Positions 5,073-5,938 of a stretch of DNA of 5,938 bases are shown piece by piece (the stretch's first letter is position 1; each line of letters opens with the position of its first letter). Source of the DNA: Verrucomicrobiota bacterium (GTDB lineage Bacteria; Verrucomicrobiota; Verrucomicrobiia; Chthoniobacterales; UBA10450); contig QHQV01000071.1 in NCBI GenBank assembly GCA_003219945.1, forward strand, positions 1-5,938, in the 5' to 3' direction. The translations under genes and the position numbers were made by a program. Under the pieces are notes generated by a model that did not search any database, was not told the origin of the DNA, and saw only the letters and a program-made list of their open reading frames with translations.

Positions 5073-5938
5073 ATGGCTGCTATGACTGAAGCTACTGCCA
5101 CTGTTGCTGCCCAGCCGTATTCGCGGACCAACCCATTCCCCGCCAGAATGCTGGTCAACCGACGATTGAGCGGGCCGGAATCGGAAAAGGACACGCGCCA
5201 TCATGAACTCGATCTCACCGGCTGGGGATTGAGCTTCGAGGTAGGCGATTCCGTCGGCGTGTATCCAACAAACGATCCCGAGTTGGTGGATGAAATCATT
5301 CGCGCGCTTGGCGCCACGGGCGATGAACAAGTGCCGCGGCTGAAAGGAGAGCCAACATCGCTGCGAGAAGCCTTGCTGCGCGACTACAGTATAACCCAAC
5401 CGACGCCGAAGTTTTTAAAGGCGATCGCACACCGCGCCGATGCCGCGCCAACACTGCATTATCTTCTGGCTCCAGACCGCAAACAGGATCTGCAGACTTA
5501 TCTCTGGGGCATGGAAGTGATCGATTTCCTCGTCGAACACCCGTCTGTGCGCTTCAGGCCGGAAGAATTTGTCGGGCTGCTGTCAAAGTTACAGCCGCGA
5601 CTCTATTCAGTAGCTTCGAGCCTGAAGGCGTTTCCCGACCAGGTGCATTTGATTGTGGACGTCGTTCGTTACGAGAGTAATGGTCGCTTGCGCAAAGGCG
5701 TGGCCTCTTCATTTCTCGCCGAGCGCGCCGACGATGTGCCCGTTCCGGTTTTCCCCAGCAACGCAAAACATTTTCATCTCCCGGAAAATCCCGATACGCC
5801 GATTATTATGGTTGGACCTGGCACTGGGGTTGCGCCGTTTCGAGCGTATTTGCAGGAACGCAAGGTCACCGGCGGGAAGGGAAAAAACTGGCTCTTCTTT
5901 GGAGCGCAGCACGTGAACTGCGACTTCGCTTATGAGGA
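5073..5938 (+). CDS. cysJ: CysJ-like sulfite reductase flavoprotein, FAD/NADPH reductase module without flavodoxin domain (3' end outside window)
   Basis: This partial gene (288 codons visible) encodes a ferredoxin-NADP reductase-type module that moves electrons from NADPH through FAD, in this family usually to the sulfite reductase haemoprotein CysI. Visible motifs are GDSVGVYPTN (58-67), the FAD-binding RLYSVASS (176-183), GRLRKGVASSFLAER (204-218, FAD pyrophosphate contact), the NADPH-binding MVGPGTGVAPFRAYLQER (246-263) and NWLFFGAQH (272-280). The helical connecting domain lies between about 70 and 165. A TAG stop at 5067-5069 in the same frame fixes the start at 5073 or 5082, so there is no room for the N-terminal flavodoxin domain of E. 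coli CysJ. The electron acceptor is therefore uncertain: a separate flavodoxin or direct transfer to CysI are options. The ATG at 5082 overlaps the stop of an 18-codon upstream frame. Neither start has a clear Shine-Dalgarno sequence. Confidence 0.85.
   Translation, partial: MAAMTEATATVAAQPYSRTNPFPARMLVNRRLSGPESEKDTRHHELDLTGWGLSFEVGDSVGVYPTNDPELVDEIIRALGATGDEQVPRLKGEPTSLREALLRDYSITQPTPKFLKAIAHRADAAPTLHYLLAPDRKQDLQTYLWGMEVIDFLVEHPSVRFRPEEFVGLLSKLQPRLYSVASSLKAFPDQVHLIVDVVRYESNGRLRKGVASSFLAERADDVPVPVFPSNAKHFHLPENPDTPIIMVGPGTGVAPFRAYLQERKVTGGKGKNWLFFGAQHVNCDFAYE

Noticed and set aside
5016..5399. Minus-strand open frame of 127 codons at the start of cysJ
   Set aside because: It is antisense to conserved CysJ motifs and also spans the rnr-cysJ spacer; its product has no recognisable family features.
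1..5938. A new defence, mobile or multi-gene system
   Set aside because: All long genes fall into known housekeeping or common families, and I saw no insertion sequence, CRISPR repeat, tRNA or phage gene on either strand.

Overview
The window reads as an ordinary stretch of bacterial chromosome holding six recognisable genes, two of them cut by the window ends, with very little space between genes. The best guess for the host is a Verrucomicrobiota bacterium, possibly a soil lineage near Chthoniobacterales or 'Udaeobacter'. That rests on my memory of similar folP-cdaA blocks, short CysJ proteins without flavodoxin, and SprT-like proteins in that phylum. It is an inference, because there is no rRNA or other phylogenetic marker to confirm it. 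Shine-Dalgarno use is mixed: strong at the PEBP gene, short-spaced at cdaA, and not visible at folP, rnr or cysJ.

Layout. (1) 1-309, plus strand: the C-terminal part of a SprT-like zinc metallopeptidase-fold protein. (2) 319-2079, minus strand: a tight cluster read folP, then cdaA, then a 49-residue membrane peptide. folP and cdaA overlap by 4 bases. The peptide starts inside the 3' end of cdaA in another frame and looks like only the membrane anchor of a YbbR/CdaR protein. (3) 2185-2703, minus strand: an exported YbhB/RKIP-type (PEBP) protein with a second, very strong internal ribosome-binding site that would give a cytoplasmic form. (4) 2704-2764: a 61-base divergent spacer. (5) 2765-5002, plus strand: ribonuclease R, complete with its catalytic aspartates. 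(6) 5073 to the window end, plus strand: the FAD/NADPH reductase part of a CysJ-like sulfite reductase flavoprotein, without a flavodoxin domain.

How the genes work together. folP (folate synthesis) and cdaA (cyclic di-AMP synthesis) form an operon whose pairing is known from several phyla. The small anchor peptide sits where cdaR (a regulator of CdaA) would be expected, so it may be a minimal CdaA partner. RNase R and the reductase share a strand but have no evident functional link.

I see no tRNA, rRNA, CRISPR array, insertion sequence, prophage gene or convincing rho-independent terminator. I do not see a clearly new multi-gene system. The observations most worth following are the overlapping CdaR-anchor-like peptide, the dual start of the PEBP gene, a palindromic segment read in frame within the linker of RNase R, and the hairpin plus short upstream reading frame at the cysJ start.
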